Assembly: GCA_965238125.1 (NCBI GenBank)
Contig: OZ250179.1
Span: forward strand, 6,262,001 to 6,326,000
Origin: UBA6623 sp965238125
GTDB taxonomy: Bacteria; Acidobacteriota; Terriglobia; Bryobacterales; UBA6623
Length of the DNA stretch: 64,000 bases
Reading direction: 5' to 3'
Shown here: one piece after another, positions 9,301 to 17,258 of the stretch
Layout: each line of letters starts with the position of its first letter
Position numbering within the stretch: position 1 is the first letter of the stretch
Program-made: the position numbers and the translations under genes
Notes under the pieces: generated by a model
Told to the model about the DNA's origin: nothing
Seen by the model: the letters and a program-made list of their open reading frames with translations, nothing else
Database searches by the model: none

Positions 9301-9528
9301 GTCTTGCTCGCGATCGGCGTTCGCTGGAAGAGCGTCGGGCTCCGGTGGATCAGCTTGGGCTTCCTGGTGTTGACGATCGGCAAGGTCTTTCTCATTGACC
9401 TGGGGGAACTCAAAGATCTCTACCGCGTGGCCTCGCTGGTCGGGTTGGCGCTGAGCCTGATTCTGGTTTCACTGGCCTATCAGCGTTTCGTCTTTCGGCG
9501 CGAGGGGCCCGAGCAGGAGGACGAATGA
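6322..9528 (+). CDS. DUF2339 multi-pass membrane protein
   Basis: A 1068-residue predicted membrane protein of the DUF2339 family, function unknown. After one N-terminal hydrophobic segment (SFVLFLLAVVVAWLFF) comes a short coiled region, then about 120 residues rich in Pro, Ala and Glu, then the conserved entry motif NWEQWLGIRGAAVLGGIVMALAAILFLKYSIEQGLI. From there to the C-terminus there are more than twenty hydrophobic segments. I chose the ATG at 6322 rather than an upstream start at 6259 because the signal-anchor begins there. The stop overlaps the start of the DUF3999-like gene (ATGA, 9525-9528). These two families commonly occur together, which supports a joint envelope role. Confidence 0.9.
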   Translation: MSFVLFLLAVVVAWLFFSLRAAREQAHFDRRRIDELEHDVRELYTNWAGRVKRLEDAVSALRGRLSGVEPAAKETATEVEPAPETSAPEPASPAAAVSTPPAKFPSQFRAADRAARPPIRPPSSAEPEKPAVPAAPPAAASSATEPAVAGPAAEGAPPQAEPVASPQGPPPTSPPPPAGPPPIEPPGVNWEQWLGIRGAAVLGGIVMALAAILFLKYSIEQGLIPPIVRVAIGFLTGVGCLFAAEKMRERDYGVTANALSGAGIIILYASVWAARVLYELIGTTPAYGLMILITIVCGLLSWRHRALNIAMLGMIGGFLTPLLLSTGQDNPIGLFTYILLLDVGLLVLARARKWPLLGALSLVGTVLYQLIWILGRMGPDRTLLGLGILAVFALFYAFAGQWGARRDPEADPADAALERLTRAAAVLLPFGFALYFAGRADLGLHLYPVGILLLLLSSLAVRLSRVQEFPLLATGAASASVAVVFAWIVRTRWTASLAWEAVGISLALALVFHALWEWIRREAAESEGKPRPRSAASLIAAAGFFFLFVIGATVGNTPLFVPWFVGWLGAAALLLRQSGEPREEYRSTLAALGLGVALALFLGAFRGVEGFPAFQVYFAWVGLCAAGFQVFAVTREAGPRRNWAETASATMPSVVLMFLCLEGFEPLMSPALFLTVTILLALLIVLTATRLSSGEMYVGAVLLAAFAQGLWTSAMSGRLNEDEALLVFAFQIAAVVLFSWWPFLTRSALAGEAWAWRAAALAGPAWFLSLKEVYEMRFGSETIGLLPVALAALSLTAAFQARNLGVLDSGMRKRGLVWFAATAMGFVAVAIPLQLENEWVTIGWALQGVGLAALWKRLDHAGLKYFSWALLAAVTIRLVANRELFDYHPSGGFPIVNWLMYTYLVPAAALLGAAWHFRGLEVERQLDWEEGLYASGKPMGALGCGVAAIAVVFVWINLTIFDFFSTSTQLTISFDRMAARDLTQSLAWALYALVLLAIGVRWKSVGLRWISLGFLVLTIGKVFLIDLGELKDLYRVASLVGLALSLILVSLAYQRFVFRREGPEQEDE

Positions 9529-10914
9529 AACTACATTTGTCGGCGAACATGGCGGCAATCGCGGTGCTGGCCTCGTCGATCGCGCCGCCCGCACTTTCCC
9601 AACCCGCGGACCTGCGTCCCTTATTTCCCTCACGCGCTGATATCCATGTCTCCACCGGCCGTTTGGCCCGGGTTGAGTTGCCGCCCGAAGTGTTGTCGGC
9701 CTGTCGAGCCGACCTTTCCGATCTGCGGATCATCGACGCCGCGGGCCGCGAGGTGCCCTATCGCATCGACAGCAACTTCGCCGGCGGGGCCGAGCGCCAC
9801 GTCGAGCGAAGTTTTCCCGCCGAGCTGCTCGAGGTGGACCGCCAAACCGTCGAGCGCCACTCGGGTCCGCCGCTGCGCCGCGAAACCTATGAGCTTGCCG
9901 CGCCGCCGGAACCCTCGCGGACCGGCGCCTGGGACCTGGTCTTCGAAAGTCGCCGGCCGCGCTTCGTGCGCCGCGTGACTCTCGAGACCCGACGGAGCGA
10001 CGGGGCCGTTGCGGTCTTACGTGGGGCGTCGATCTTTCGGCTGGGGTCCTCGGCACGGGAAAAGACTCGCCTGACGCTCGACGGTGGTTCGTTCGTTCGC
10101 GCGATCGTCACTCTCGAAGGCGAGGAAAACTTCTTCCTCGAACCCGGCTTTCGATACGAAGAATCACTGCTGATTCCCGACGAACGCGTCGCCGTCGAGC
10201 TCATCGAGGTGGGCCGAAGCGAAACCGCCGGTCAAACGACAATCGAGCTGGCTCGCCCCCGTGGGATCGTGCCAGCCGCCCTCCAGGTCGCGACCTCGAC
10301 GCGCACGTTCAACCGCGGTCTGGAGGTTCGAGACCAGGGCCCGGGTGGAGACGATCGATCCTTGGGCCGGCGAGCCGTCTTTCGGGTGCCCGATTTCACG
10401 CCCTTACCAACTACGCGCCAAGCACGGCGAGCAAGAGCTGTTTCTTGGGCAAGGCCGACTCTCGAGACCGGCCATGGGCAGCGCATCAGCCCCGGGCGGT
10501 CCCAACGCGATCTCCATCGAGTTTCCGGCCCGTCGGGTGGACTCGTTGGAGTTGATCATTGAAGACGGCGACGACGCGCCGTTGGCATTGAGCGAGGTTC
10601 TCGGCCGCTTCCCGGTGACCGACGTCTACTTCGCCGCGCCCGCGGGCACGTACTATTCGCTCGTGGGCCACCCCGAAGCCGCCGCGCCACGTTACGAGCT
10701 GGCGCGAGTCAGGGACTTGGTCTTAGCGGTCCCCAGCGCCACCGCCGGCGCCGAACCCCTGGCCGAAAACGATACGTTTTCCGCCGCCTCCCGCCTAACC
10801 TCGGGAAGTGGCGTCCAACAAACCCTGCTCTGGATCGCCTTAGGCCTGGCGGTAGTTTTCCTGACCGGCCTGACCCTCCGTCTGGCGCGGAAAGAGGATG
10901 CGTCGACCGACTGA
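9525..10914 (+). pseudogene. DUF3999-like protein gene, broken by a frameshift
   Basis: Two overlapping reading frames make one protein of about 462 residues. Frame one starts at 9525 with a signal peptide (IAVLASSIAPPALSQP) and stays sensible to about …RAVFRVPDFT. Frame two carries the rest, from about PYQLRAKHGEQELFLG to a C-terminal membrane helix (LLWIALGLAVVFLTGLTLRLA) and stop at 10914. The join needs removal of one base, probably near 10398-10403 (ACGCCCTTA), though any point from about 10340 to 10405 would do. The total of 1390 bases is one more than a multiple of three. It is translationally coupled to the DUF2339 gene. A sequencing error cannot be told from a true mutation here. Confidence 0.72.
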
Positions 10915-10985
10915 CCCGCCGCCAACAAACTTGCCCGCGTCAAACCGAGCGAGGATGAAGTCCGTGTTTCCGTGCAGGTGAGCAT

Positions 10986-12314
10986 TCACGCCAAAAGGAA
11001 CGACGTCTCCCGCCCGGCCGCCCTCGCCACGGCTTCGGCCGCCTGGTAACCGCTCCTCACCGCTCCCTCCATCGTGGCGGGCCAGCCGGTTTGGGTCCAA
11101 TCGCCGGCTAGAAAAACGTTCGAGTACTTCGTCGCTGCGGGCGGGCGATGGGCCTCCAAACCCGGGGCAATCGAATACGTCGCTCGCGTTTCTTTGATGA
11201 CATGGGCCTTGACCAACTTGGCGTCGCGGGCCGCCGGGAAAAACTCCGCCAGCTCCCGCCGCGCCGTTTCGATGATCTCTTCGCGCGACAGCGGCACCAG
11301 AGACCGCGAAGCGCTGACGACGCATTGCACATAGTTCGCCGACTTGCGAAACATCCACTGCATCGTGCGGTCGAGCAGGACGGCATGCGGCAGCTCGGTC
11401 ACCTCCCGATCGAACCAAAGATGAACGCCGGTGATCGGTGAGTGCTCAAATTTCTCGAGCGGCAGCCCAAGCTCGGGAATGAGGGCGTTCACGCGTTCAA
11501 ACGGGACCGCGCTGATGTAGAAATCCGCCGTCCGATCGTTCGGGTCGAGGCGCTCGACGTGTGATCGCAGGTGAAAGCGCGCGCCCCCGCCGAACCGCCT
11601 TTCCGACCCCGACGAGTACAACTCGCCGAGCGGCACGGCGGGAATGCCCATTTCGTAGCTGTCGCGGCTTGCCATCAGACCTTCCAAGAAAACTTGAAAC
11701 GCGGGACGGGCCGAGGCGCGCTCGGGTTCTTCGTTCAGCGCGCTCACCAGAATGGGCCTCCAAAAACGCTCGACCGCCCCGGGAGTCGCCCCATGTGAGT
11801 GCAACCAGTCGGCGATTGTCAGAGCGTCGAGATCCGGCCGGGCTCGCTCTCGACGCATCGCCGCCAAAGCGGAAAGGATCGAGCGCTTGTCGCCGAAGCC
11901 CAGGCCCCGGAAACCGAGCAAAGAACCCAGAAGATGCGCCGGCGCGGGCAACCGGCCCGGCTTCAACACGTCGGTCGCGCCGCCGGGACGAACGAAATAC
12001 AGCCGGTCGTAAAAGCGAATCTTCTCTTCCACCCCGGCGCGGCGGTAGAAATCGAGTAGGTTCGTGAAGCAGCGAAGCAAGACGTGCTGGCAGTTGTCGA
12101 TGTGTTCGGAATCTTCCTCGGCCGGATTCAGAGGAAACGATGTCGCGCGGCCCCCGAGAAAGGGGCGGGCCTCATGCAACTCGACCTCGAATCCGATCGA
12201 GCCCAAAGCGGCCGCGGCAGCAAGCCCGGCCAATCCCCCACCGACGATGACTACGTGGGGGATGGCGGCGCTCCTCCGGTCAGTCGAAGTTTCAGCGCTT
12301 GGACGACGATCCAT
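10986..12314 (-). CDS. hpnE: Hydroxysqualene dehydroxylase HpnE
   Basis: FAD-dependent amine-oxidase-fold enzyme that reduces hydroxysqualene to squalene in the HpnC-HpnD-HpnE route. The Rossmann dinucleotide motif VVIVGGGLAGLAAA is near residues 20-33, followed by the E-x-R motif HEARPFLGGRATS. The family-typical stretch HIDNCQHVLLRCFTNLLDFY follows, and the C-terminal FAD motif VFLAGDWTQTGWPATMEGAV is intact. I chose the ATG at 12314: no later in-frame start precedes the Rossmann motif, and the frame reaching 12494 would run far into hpnD. Even so it overlaps the end of hpnD by 64 bp. Last gene of the hopanoid run; faces the DUF3999-like gene. Confidence 0.93.
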   Translation of the reverse strand: MDRRPSAETSTDRRSAAIPHVVIVGGGLAGLAAAAALGSIGFEVELHEARPFLGGRATSFPLNPAEEDSEHIDNCQHVLLRCFTNLLDFYRRAGVEEKIRFYDRLYFVRPGGATDVLKPGRLPAPAHLLGSLLGFRGLGFGDKRSILSALAAMRRERARPDLDALTIADWLHSHGATPGAVERFWRPILVSALNEEPERASARPAFQVFLEGLMASRDSYEMGIPAVPLGELYSSGSERRFGGGARFHLRSHVERLDPNDRTADFYISAVPFERVNALIPELGLPLEKFEHSPITGVHLWFDREVTELPHAVLLDRTMQWMFRKSANYVQCVVSASRSLVPLSREEIIETARRELAEFFPAARDAKLVKAHVIKETRATYSIAPGLEAHRPPAATKYSNVFLAGDWTQTGWPATMEGAVRSGYQAAEAVARAAGRETSFLLA

Positions 12315-13132
12315 GCCTTTTCGAAATCGCTCAGTCGGGCGCGCTGCGTGAAGACGTCGTAGTGCCGAGTGCGAATGCGCCGCAAGATGCCGTAGTAGAT
12401 CGAAATCATCGCCCACAGCGAGGGGCGACCGGCCGGGCTGACCAGGCCGAGCAGCGGCGCGGCTTCGGCGTAATAGCGGTTGGCGCGCTCCCACTCGAAG
12501 GCCATCAACTCTTTAAATCGCTCGCCCGGGCGGCCCGCAAGCAAATCCTCGGCGCTGAGCCCGAACCGATCTAGGTCTTCCTCGGGAAGATAAACACGGC
12601 CCATGCGGGCGTCTTCGGGAATGTCACGCAGGATATTGGTGAGCTGAAAGGCCACACCGCATTTTCCGGCCAAACGAAGCGCCTCGGGCGAGTCAAAGCC
12701 CCAGATGTGGATGCAGGTCATTCCGACGACCGAGGCGACTTGATAGCAATAGCGGTAGAGCTCGTCGAAGGTCTTCGGCTGTCGGGGAACCAAGTCGCCG
12801 CCGACGCCTTCGATCAGCTCGAAGAAATATTCGGGCGGGATGCGGTAGCGTGTGACCGTGTCGTGAAAGGCGGGCAGGATCGGATTGTCGCCGTAGCGGC
12901 CTTCGAGCGCTCGCTCGAGCGCGCCTCTCCAATCGGCAAGCGCCGCGCGGCGAGCCGCCGCGGGCGCTTCGGTTTCATCGCTGATGTCGTCGGCGTAACG
13001 CATGAACGCATAAACGGCGCACATGGCGAGCTTTTGTTCGCGGGGAAGCAGCACGAAGGAGTAGTAAAAATTCCGCGCCCGGCGGCGAGCGACGCGCCGA
13101 CAATGCTCGTACGACTCTTCGAGATCAAACAT
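12251..13132 (-). CDS. hpnD: Presqualene diphosphate synthase HpnD
   Basis: Squalene/phytoene synthase-family enzyme condensing two farnesyl diphosphates to presqualene diphosphate. Both Asp-rich metal-binding motifs are present: DDISD (48-52) and DIPED (170-174, in LTNILRDIPEDARMGRVYLP). The N-terminal NFYYSFVLLP and YAFMRYADD blocks are typical. I chose the ATG at 13132 because it begins just before the conserved helix; a GTG at 13174 is possible but lies inside a strong hairpin. It is separated from hpnC by about 208 bp holding two hairpins, and its 3' end overlaps hpnE by 64 bp. Confidence 0.94.
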   Translation of the reverse strand: MFDLEESYEHCRRVARRRARNFYYSFVLLPREQKLAMCAVYAFMRYADDISDETEAPAAARRAALADWRGALERALEGRYGDNPILPAFHDTVTRYRIPPEYFFELIEGVGGDLVPRQPKTFDELYRYCYQVASVVGMTCIHIWGFDSPEALRLAGKCGVAFQLTNILRDIPEDARMGRVYLPEEDLDRFGLSAEDLLAGRPGERFKELMAFEWERANRYYAEAAPLLGLVSPAGRPSLWAMISIYYGILRRIRTRHYDVFTQRARLSDFEKAWIVVQALKLRLTGGAPPSPT

Positions 13133-13170
13133 CGTGGGTAGCCGGTGATGACGAAAGTCCTCGACGTGGC

Positions 13171-13210
13171 GCACGCATTCTTGCGTGCCGTACCGGCATT
13201 CGTGCCGGTA
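13171..13210. promoter_or_regulatory. Two tandem tetraloop hairpins between hpnC and hpnD
   Basis: Hairpin one is GCACGCA-TTCT-TGCGTGC (13171-13188, 7-bp perfect stem). Hairpin two is TACCGGCA-TTCG-TGCCGGTA (13191-13210, 8-bp perfect stem), two bases away. They lie in the only sizeable gap of the hpnC-hpnD-hpnE part of the run, about 40 bp before the chosen hpnD start. No T-run follows on either strand. They could stabilise or process the mRNA, attenuate, or be a REP-like element. The rest of 13133-13340 shows no gene. Confidence 0.55.
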
Positions 13211-13340
13211 TGTCTTCGCCGATAGCGCCCCGACGGAAACGAATTGTCATGGTGATCTCTTGGGAACGCCCGCGCTGAGGGAAATGGACTCTACCCTCTT
13301 TTCGCGTCACCCGATCTGAATTCCGGCGCGCAACGAGCAA

Positions 13341-14354
13341 TCAAGCCGGGCTGATTTCCCGCGCCCGGCCCGGGTGGGTCAACAGCCTGCGCGTCGCCAC
13401 GCGGAGCAACAGCGAGAGCCGACCGAGCTTACCGAGTTTGGGCCGCTGTCTTATGGTGTCGTAGTCCTGGCGGCGAATCAACTCCAGGATCGCCAGGCCG
13501 CTGCGACTGAATAGTTCCAGGTCCACCGCCAAGCGACGGTCGACTTGATCGGCCAGCGGCAACCCCTTTTGGAACAGGAGCTCGGCGTCGTCGACCAGGC
13601 TTCGCATCAACGCCCGGAACTCGGGACGCGCCCGCCCGCAACGCAAATCCTCGTCGAGCATTTCGACCGAGTAGTGATGCGATTCCATGCGGTCGATCGG
13701 GATGTAGACTCGGTCGATCGCCCGGTCGCGCGCGACGTCCTGCCAAAAATTGGTCAATTGCAACGCGGTACAAGTGAAGTCGGAGAGGCCTCGTCGGCCC
13801 TCGTCGGTGTAGCCGCAAAGATGCAGCACGAGCCGGCCGACAGGGTTGGCCGAATAGCGGCAATACGCCGCCAGCTCGTCGTCATCGGCGTAGCGCGTTA
13901 CGGTTTGGTCTTGGACAAAGGCGCGAATCAAATCGGCGAAGGGTTCTTCGGGGATGTCGTGTTTTTCGACCGTTTCGCGGAGCGCCACATAGACCGGATG
14001 CCTCGCCCGACCGGCGTATAGCCCGGCCAGTTCTTCTCGCCACCACTCGAGCAACACCAGACTGCGCTCGGTATCGCCTATCTCGTCGCCCAGGTCATCC
14101 GCCCAGCGGCAGAAGGCATAGACGTTGAAGAAATCCTGATGGAGTCGCCCAGGCAGCAGCCGACTGACCAGCTGAAAGTTTTCATAGTGGGAGCGAGCCA
14201 GCCGCCGCGTGTAGTCGAGCGAGTCGGCGAGGGACCAGGGGGGAAATTCCGTGCCGAGGGCGTCGACAAAATCAGCGGGCTGGAGGAATGGTTTCACCAC
14301 CGGTCCGGCAACTCGGGACAACGAGTCGCGGAGACGTCGCCGCGATTCGACCAA
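13341..14354 (-). CDS. hpnC: Hydroxysqualene synthase HpnC
   Basis: Squalene synthase-like enzyme that converts presqualene diphosphate to hydroxysqualene. The first Asp-rich motif is DDLGD (86-90, in FCRWADDLGDEIGD). The second is QDVARD in TALQLTNFWQDVARDRAIDRVYIP. The Y-E-NF block near residue 57 (SHYENFQLVSRLLP) separates HpnC from HpnD. The start is uncertain: the frame opens at a TTG (14354), and in-frame GTG codons occur at 14300 and 14297. The shorter forms fit the usual family length of about 290-310 residues as well. It lies 21 bp after the first MDR dehydrogenase gene. Confidence 0.92.
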   Translation of the reverse strand: MVESRRRLRDSLSRVAGPVVKPFLQPADFVDALGTEFPPWSLADSLDYTRRLARSHYENFQLVSRLLPGRLHQDFFNVYAFCRWADDLGDEIGDTERSLVLLEWWREELAGLYAGRARHPVYVALRETVEKHDIPEEPFADLIRAFVQDQTVTRYADDDELAAYCRYSANPVGRLVLHLCGYTDEGRRGLSDFTCTALQLTNFWQDVARDRAIDRVYIPIDRMESHHYSVEMLDEDLRCGRARPEFRALMRSLVDDAELLFQKGLPLADQVDRRLAVDLELFSRSGLAILELIRRQDYDTIRQRPKLGKLGRLSLLLRVATRRLLTHPGRAREISPA

Positions 14355-14375
14355 GCAAGAGCGCTGCTTCTACCG

Positions 14376-15419
14376 CTACGGCAAAATCGCCGTTTTCAGA
14401 TGGCCGTTGTGGCTCATCATTTCGCGGAATACCGAGAGCAGGTCGGACAGCGGCGCTTCGTTGATGACGAAATCGGCCGAGCGCAGATCGCGTCGCCGAA
14501 TGATGTCGAGGGCCCGGCGGATATGCCGCGGCGTGTGGTGGAAACTCGACTTGAGCGTGACTTCGGAGTAGTGGATCAGCGAAGTGTCGATCGGCACGTG
14601 GCTGTTGCCGGGACAACCGCCGAAGAAGTTGACCGTCCCGCCGCCGCGCACCATGCCCATGGCCGCCTGCCAGGTGTTGGGAGTGCCGACGGCTTCGATC
14701 ACGGCGTCCGCGCCGCGCCGCGCGTCGGTGAGGCCGCGCACTTGGGTCACCCAGTCGGCGTCGTCGACGGCGATGACGAGTTCGGCCGCGCCCATCCGCT
14801 CGGCGCGCTCGAGTTGCGTCGGGCGACGTCCCACGGCGATCACGCGTGCACCGCTGAGGCGCGCCAAGCGCACGAACATCAGCCCGATCGGACCCAGCCC
14901 GATCACCGCGACCGTGTCTCCTTCGCGAATCCCCGTTTCCTCAATGCCTCGCATCACGCAGGCCAGCGGCTCGACCATCGCCGCGTCGCGGTAAGCGACC
15001 CCATCGGCTATCTCCAGGGTGTTGCAAGCAACAATCGGACCGGGAATGCGAACGTATTCGGCATAAGCGCCATTATTGAACAGCAGGTTTTCGCAAAGGT
15101 TTTGTTGATCCCGCGTGCAGGGATAGCACTGTCGGCAAGGCGCGGAATTGGCCGCGACCACTCGTTGCCCCACTTCGAAGTTTTCCACTTCCGAACCCAC
15201 CGCCACGATATCGCCCGCCAGCTCATGCCCGAGCACCGCCGGCGGCTGGATCATGCGCGCATGATAACCCCGCCGAAACACCTTTAAGTCGGTGCCGCAG
15301 GTCAGAGCCACCCGAACCCTCACCAAGATGTCGTTGGGTCCCGCCGACGGCACGGGAACCGGCTCAATGCGGAGTTCCTCTTTGCCGTACAACATCGCGG
15401 CCATCATGGTCTGTTTCAC
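14376..15419 (-). CDS. Zinc-dependent MDR alcohol/polyol dehydrogenase
   Basis: A 347-residue medium-chain dehydrogenase of the sorbitol/threonine dehydrogenase type. Catalytic-zinc ligands appear in TCGTDLK and LGHELAG; the structural-zinc lobe is complete as C-x2-C-x2-C-x7-C (CRQCYPCTRDQQNLC). The nucleotide-binding motif is VIGLGPIGLMF. The GTG at 15419 is preceded by GAGGA at good spacing, so I prefer it to the TTG at 15437 or the ATG at 15407. It sits inside the hopanoid run between the second MDR gene and hpnC. A role in reducing the ribosylhopane side chain is inference from position and polyol-type family; the substrate is not shown by sequence. Confidence 0.87.
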   Translation of the reverse strand: MKQTMMAAMLYGKEELRIEPVPVPSAGPNDILVRVRVALTCGTDLKVFRRGYHARMIQPPAVLGHELAGDIVAVGSEVENFEVGQRVVAANSAPCRQCYPCTRDQQNLCENLLFNNGAYAEYVRIPGPIVACNTLEIADGVAYRDAAMVEPLACVMRGIEETGIREGDTVAVIGLGPIGLMFVRLARLSGARVIAVGRRPTQLERAERMGAAELVIAVDDADWVTQVRGLTDARRGADAVIEAVGTPNTWQAAMGMVRGGGTVNFFGGCPGNSHVPIDTSLIHYSEVTLKSSFHHTPRHIRRALDIIRRRDLRSADFVINEAPLSDLLSVFREMMSHNGHLKTAILP

Positions 15420-15449
15420 GTTCGAATTCCTCAACAAGCGCTTGCGCCG

Positions 15450-16538
15450 TCAATTCTGCGGATGCACCACCAGCTTCAGAGAACCATTGACGGGACGTCG
15501 CGCCAACTCGATCCCATGTTCCAACTCGCCCAACGGCAGGCGATGCGAGATCAGCTCTTCGACCGGGAAGTCGTCGCGCCATACGATTTCCGCGGACTCT
15601 TGCTGCAAATCAATCGCGGCGCTATAGGACCCGAAGACGGTGCGCTCTTGCGCGCAAATCGATGCGCCGGACAACTCGAAGGTCTCTCGCGGCGAGGTCT
15701 GCGCGAACAGCATCACGCGGCCCCCGGGCCGCGAAGCCTCGATCGCGTACTCGACGATCCGGGGTGCCGAAGCGGCCACGATTACGACATCCGCGCCGCG
15801 CCCTCCGGTCTTGGCGGCCGTCTCGGCGGCCACGTCGCGTTCCAGCGGATTCCAGCATTCGACGGCGCCCATCCGGTGCGAAGCCTTATTGCGGGGCGCC
15901 AAAACATCGGTCGCGAAAACCTGCTCCACACCCGCTTGGCCGAGCAGCATCGTAAAAAGCAACCCGATGGGACCCTGCCCCATCACCAGTACCGTCTCGT
16001 CGCGGGTGACGTTACACTGCCGCAAAGCCTTCAAGCAGGTATTCACCGGCTCCACAAAGCTCGCGCGGTCGAAGCTGATGCCGTCGGGAATCTTCACGAC
16101 GCCGCGCCGCGCGATCCAATCCATGACCTTGACGTACTGCGCGAAACCGCCCCCGGCCGGCTCGAATCCGGCCGTTACGCCGACCTTCTTGTAGGTCGCG
16201 CACTGCGCGTAGTTGCCCTGCTCGCAATAAAAGCAATCCAGACACGGAACGTGGTGGAACAAGCAAACGCGGTCACCCGGCGTCAGGTCCCGCACCTGCT
16301 CCCCGGCGCGCACCACAACCCCCGCCGTCTCGTGCCCGTAGACGCGCGGCGGCGGAAGCAGATCGTACTCGATCTTCTTCAAATCGGTGTGGCAGATGCC
16401 GCATGATTCCACGCGCACCAACAACTCGCCGGACCCGATTTCGGGAACCGGAAGCTGTTCCAAGTGGACACGACTCGAGCCTCGGTAGACCGAAGCCCCC
16501 ATCGAATCCGGCACTGCCAACGCTGCTGCACTCATCAT
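15450..16538 (-). CDS. Zinc-dependent MDR alcohol/polyol dehydrogenase
   Basis: A 362-residue paralogue of the neighbouring MDR enzyme, only moderately similar. Catalytic-zinc residues lie in SCGICHTDLK and YGHETAG. The structural-zinc lobe is intact (CLDCFYCEQGNYAQC), and the nucleotide motif is VMGQGPIGLLF. Its ATG follows directly on the TAG of hpnG (16539-16541), implying coupled translation, and the next MDR gene starts 30 bp downstream. Two different zinc dehydrogenases between hpnG (which makes ribosylhopane) and hpnC suggests they act on the ribose-derived side chain, for example reduction to bacteriohopanetetrol. That step is inferred. Confidence 0.87.
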   Translation of the reverse strand: MMSAAALAVPDSMGASVYRGSSRVHLEQLPVPEIGSGELLVRVESCGICHTDLKKIEYDLLPPPRVYGHETAGVVVRAGEQVRDLTPGDRVCLFHHVPCLDCFYCEQGNYAQCATYKKVGVTAGFEPAGGGFAQYVKVMDWIARRGVVKIPDGISFDRASFVEPVNTCLKALRQCNVTRDETVLVMGQGPIGLLFTMLLGQAGVEQVFATDVLAPRNKASHRMGAVECWNPLERDVAAETAAKTGGRGADVVIVAASAPRIVEYAIEASRPGGRVMLFAQTSPRETFELSGASICAQERTVFGSYSAAIDLQQESAEIVWRDDFPVEELISHRLPLGELEHGIELARRPVNGSLKLVVHPQN

Positions 16539-17258
16539 CTAAACGTTAAACTTCGCTCGGCTGAAAAACGCCGCCAACTCGGCGGCCGCCCGCTCGGAGT
16601 CGGCCTTCAACCGCCGCAAATTCTTCCAACAACTCGGGCGCGCCAGAGCCTGGGCCGCCACGCGCCAACCCGAAAAAGTACCGTCGCGCCTTCGCGCCCG
16701 ATTCAAGTCGATCGGGAACGACACCCCGGCCTCATCGCTGATCACGCGGACACAGAAAAACGGCAATTCCCGTGCCGCAGCCTCTGCCGCAACCGCCGAG
16801 GCTTCCATCTCAACGGCATCCGCCCCGAGCCGGTAAAGCTCGCTCTTGCCGCGAGCCGTCCGGACCACCTCGTCGACCGTTAGCAGCAACCCGTGCGCAG
16901 GCTTCCGCCCTCCCGACCACGTCGGTAACTTCACAGCATACTCCAGTCGCGGCTCGCGCTGTATCACGTGGGTGGCAATGAAAACGTCCGCGAGGGAAAG
17001 TGTTTCAGCGAGAGCGCCCGCGAATCCGGTCGAAATCACGGCCGCGACCGGCTGCCGGTCGCATACCGCGCGAACCGCGAGCGCCGCGTTTTCGCGCCCC
17101 GGACCGTGCGCCACCAACAAAGCCGGCCCCGACCCCAACACTGTCCTCGCCTGCCAACGAAGCCCTTCGGGGGACGCCGTTCGCTCCACTGCCTCGAACG
17201 CCGCGAACTCCCGCCGATCGGCTCCGACGACTAGCAATACCGGTTGTTGCGAAACCAT
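16539..17258 (-). CDS. hpnG: Hopanoid-associated nucleoside phosphorylase HpnG
   Basis: A 239-residue phosphorylase of the MTA/SAH nucleosidase fold. HpnG removes adenine from adenosylhopane, leading to ribosylhopane. Visible features are the core ISTGFAGAL, the substrate-binding block GADAVEMEASAVAAEAAA and CVRVISDEAG, all characteristic of the family. The ATG at 17258 overlaps the end of hpnA by 28 bp, and the TAG is immediately followed by the ATG of the second MDR gene. Both junctions imply translational coupling. Confidence 0.88.
   Translation of the reverse strand: MVSQQPVLLVVGADRREFAAFEAVERTASPEGLRWQARTVLGSGPALLVAHGPGRENAALAVRAVCDRQPVAAVISTGFAGALAETLSLADVFIATHVIQREPRLEYAVKLPTWSGGRKPAHGLLLTVDEVVRTARGKSELYRLGADAVEMEASAVAAEAAARELPFFCVRVISDEAGVSFPIDLNRARRRDGTFSGWRVAAQALARPSCWKNLRRLKADSERAAAELAAFFSRAKFNV

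Noticed and set aside
14139..15287. A 382-codon plus-strand frame across hpnC and the first MDR gene
   Set aside because: Antisense shadow; the two minus-strand genes have full family motifs.
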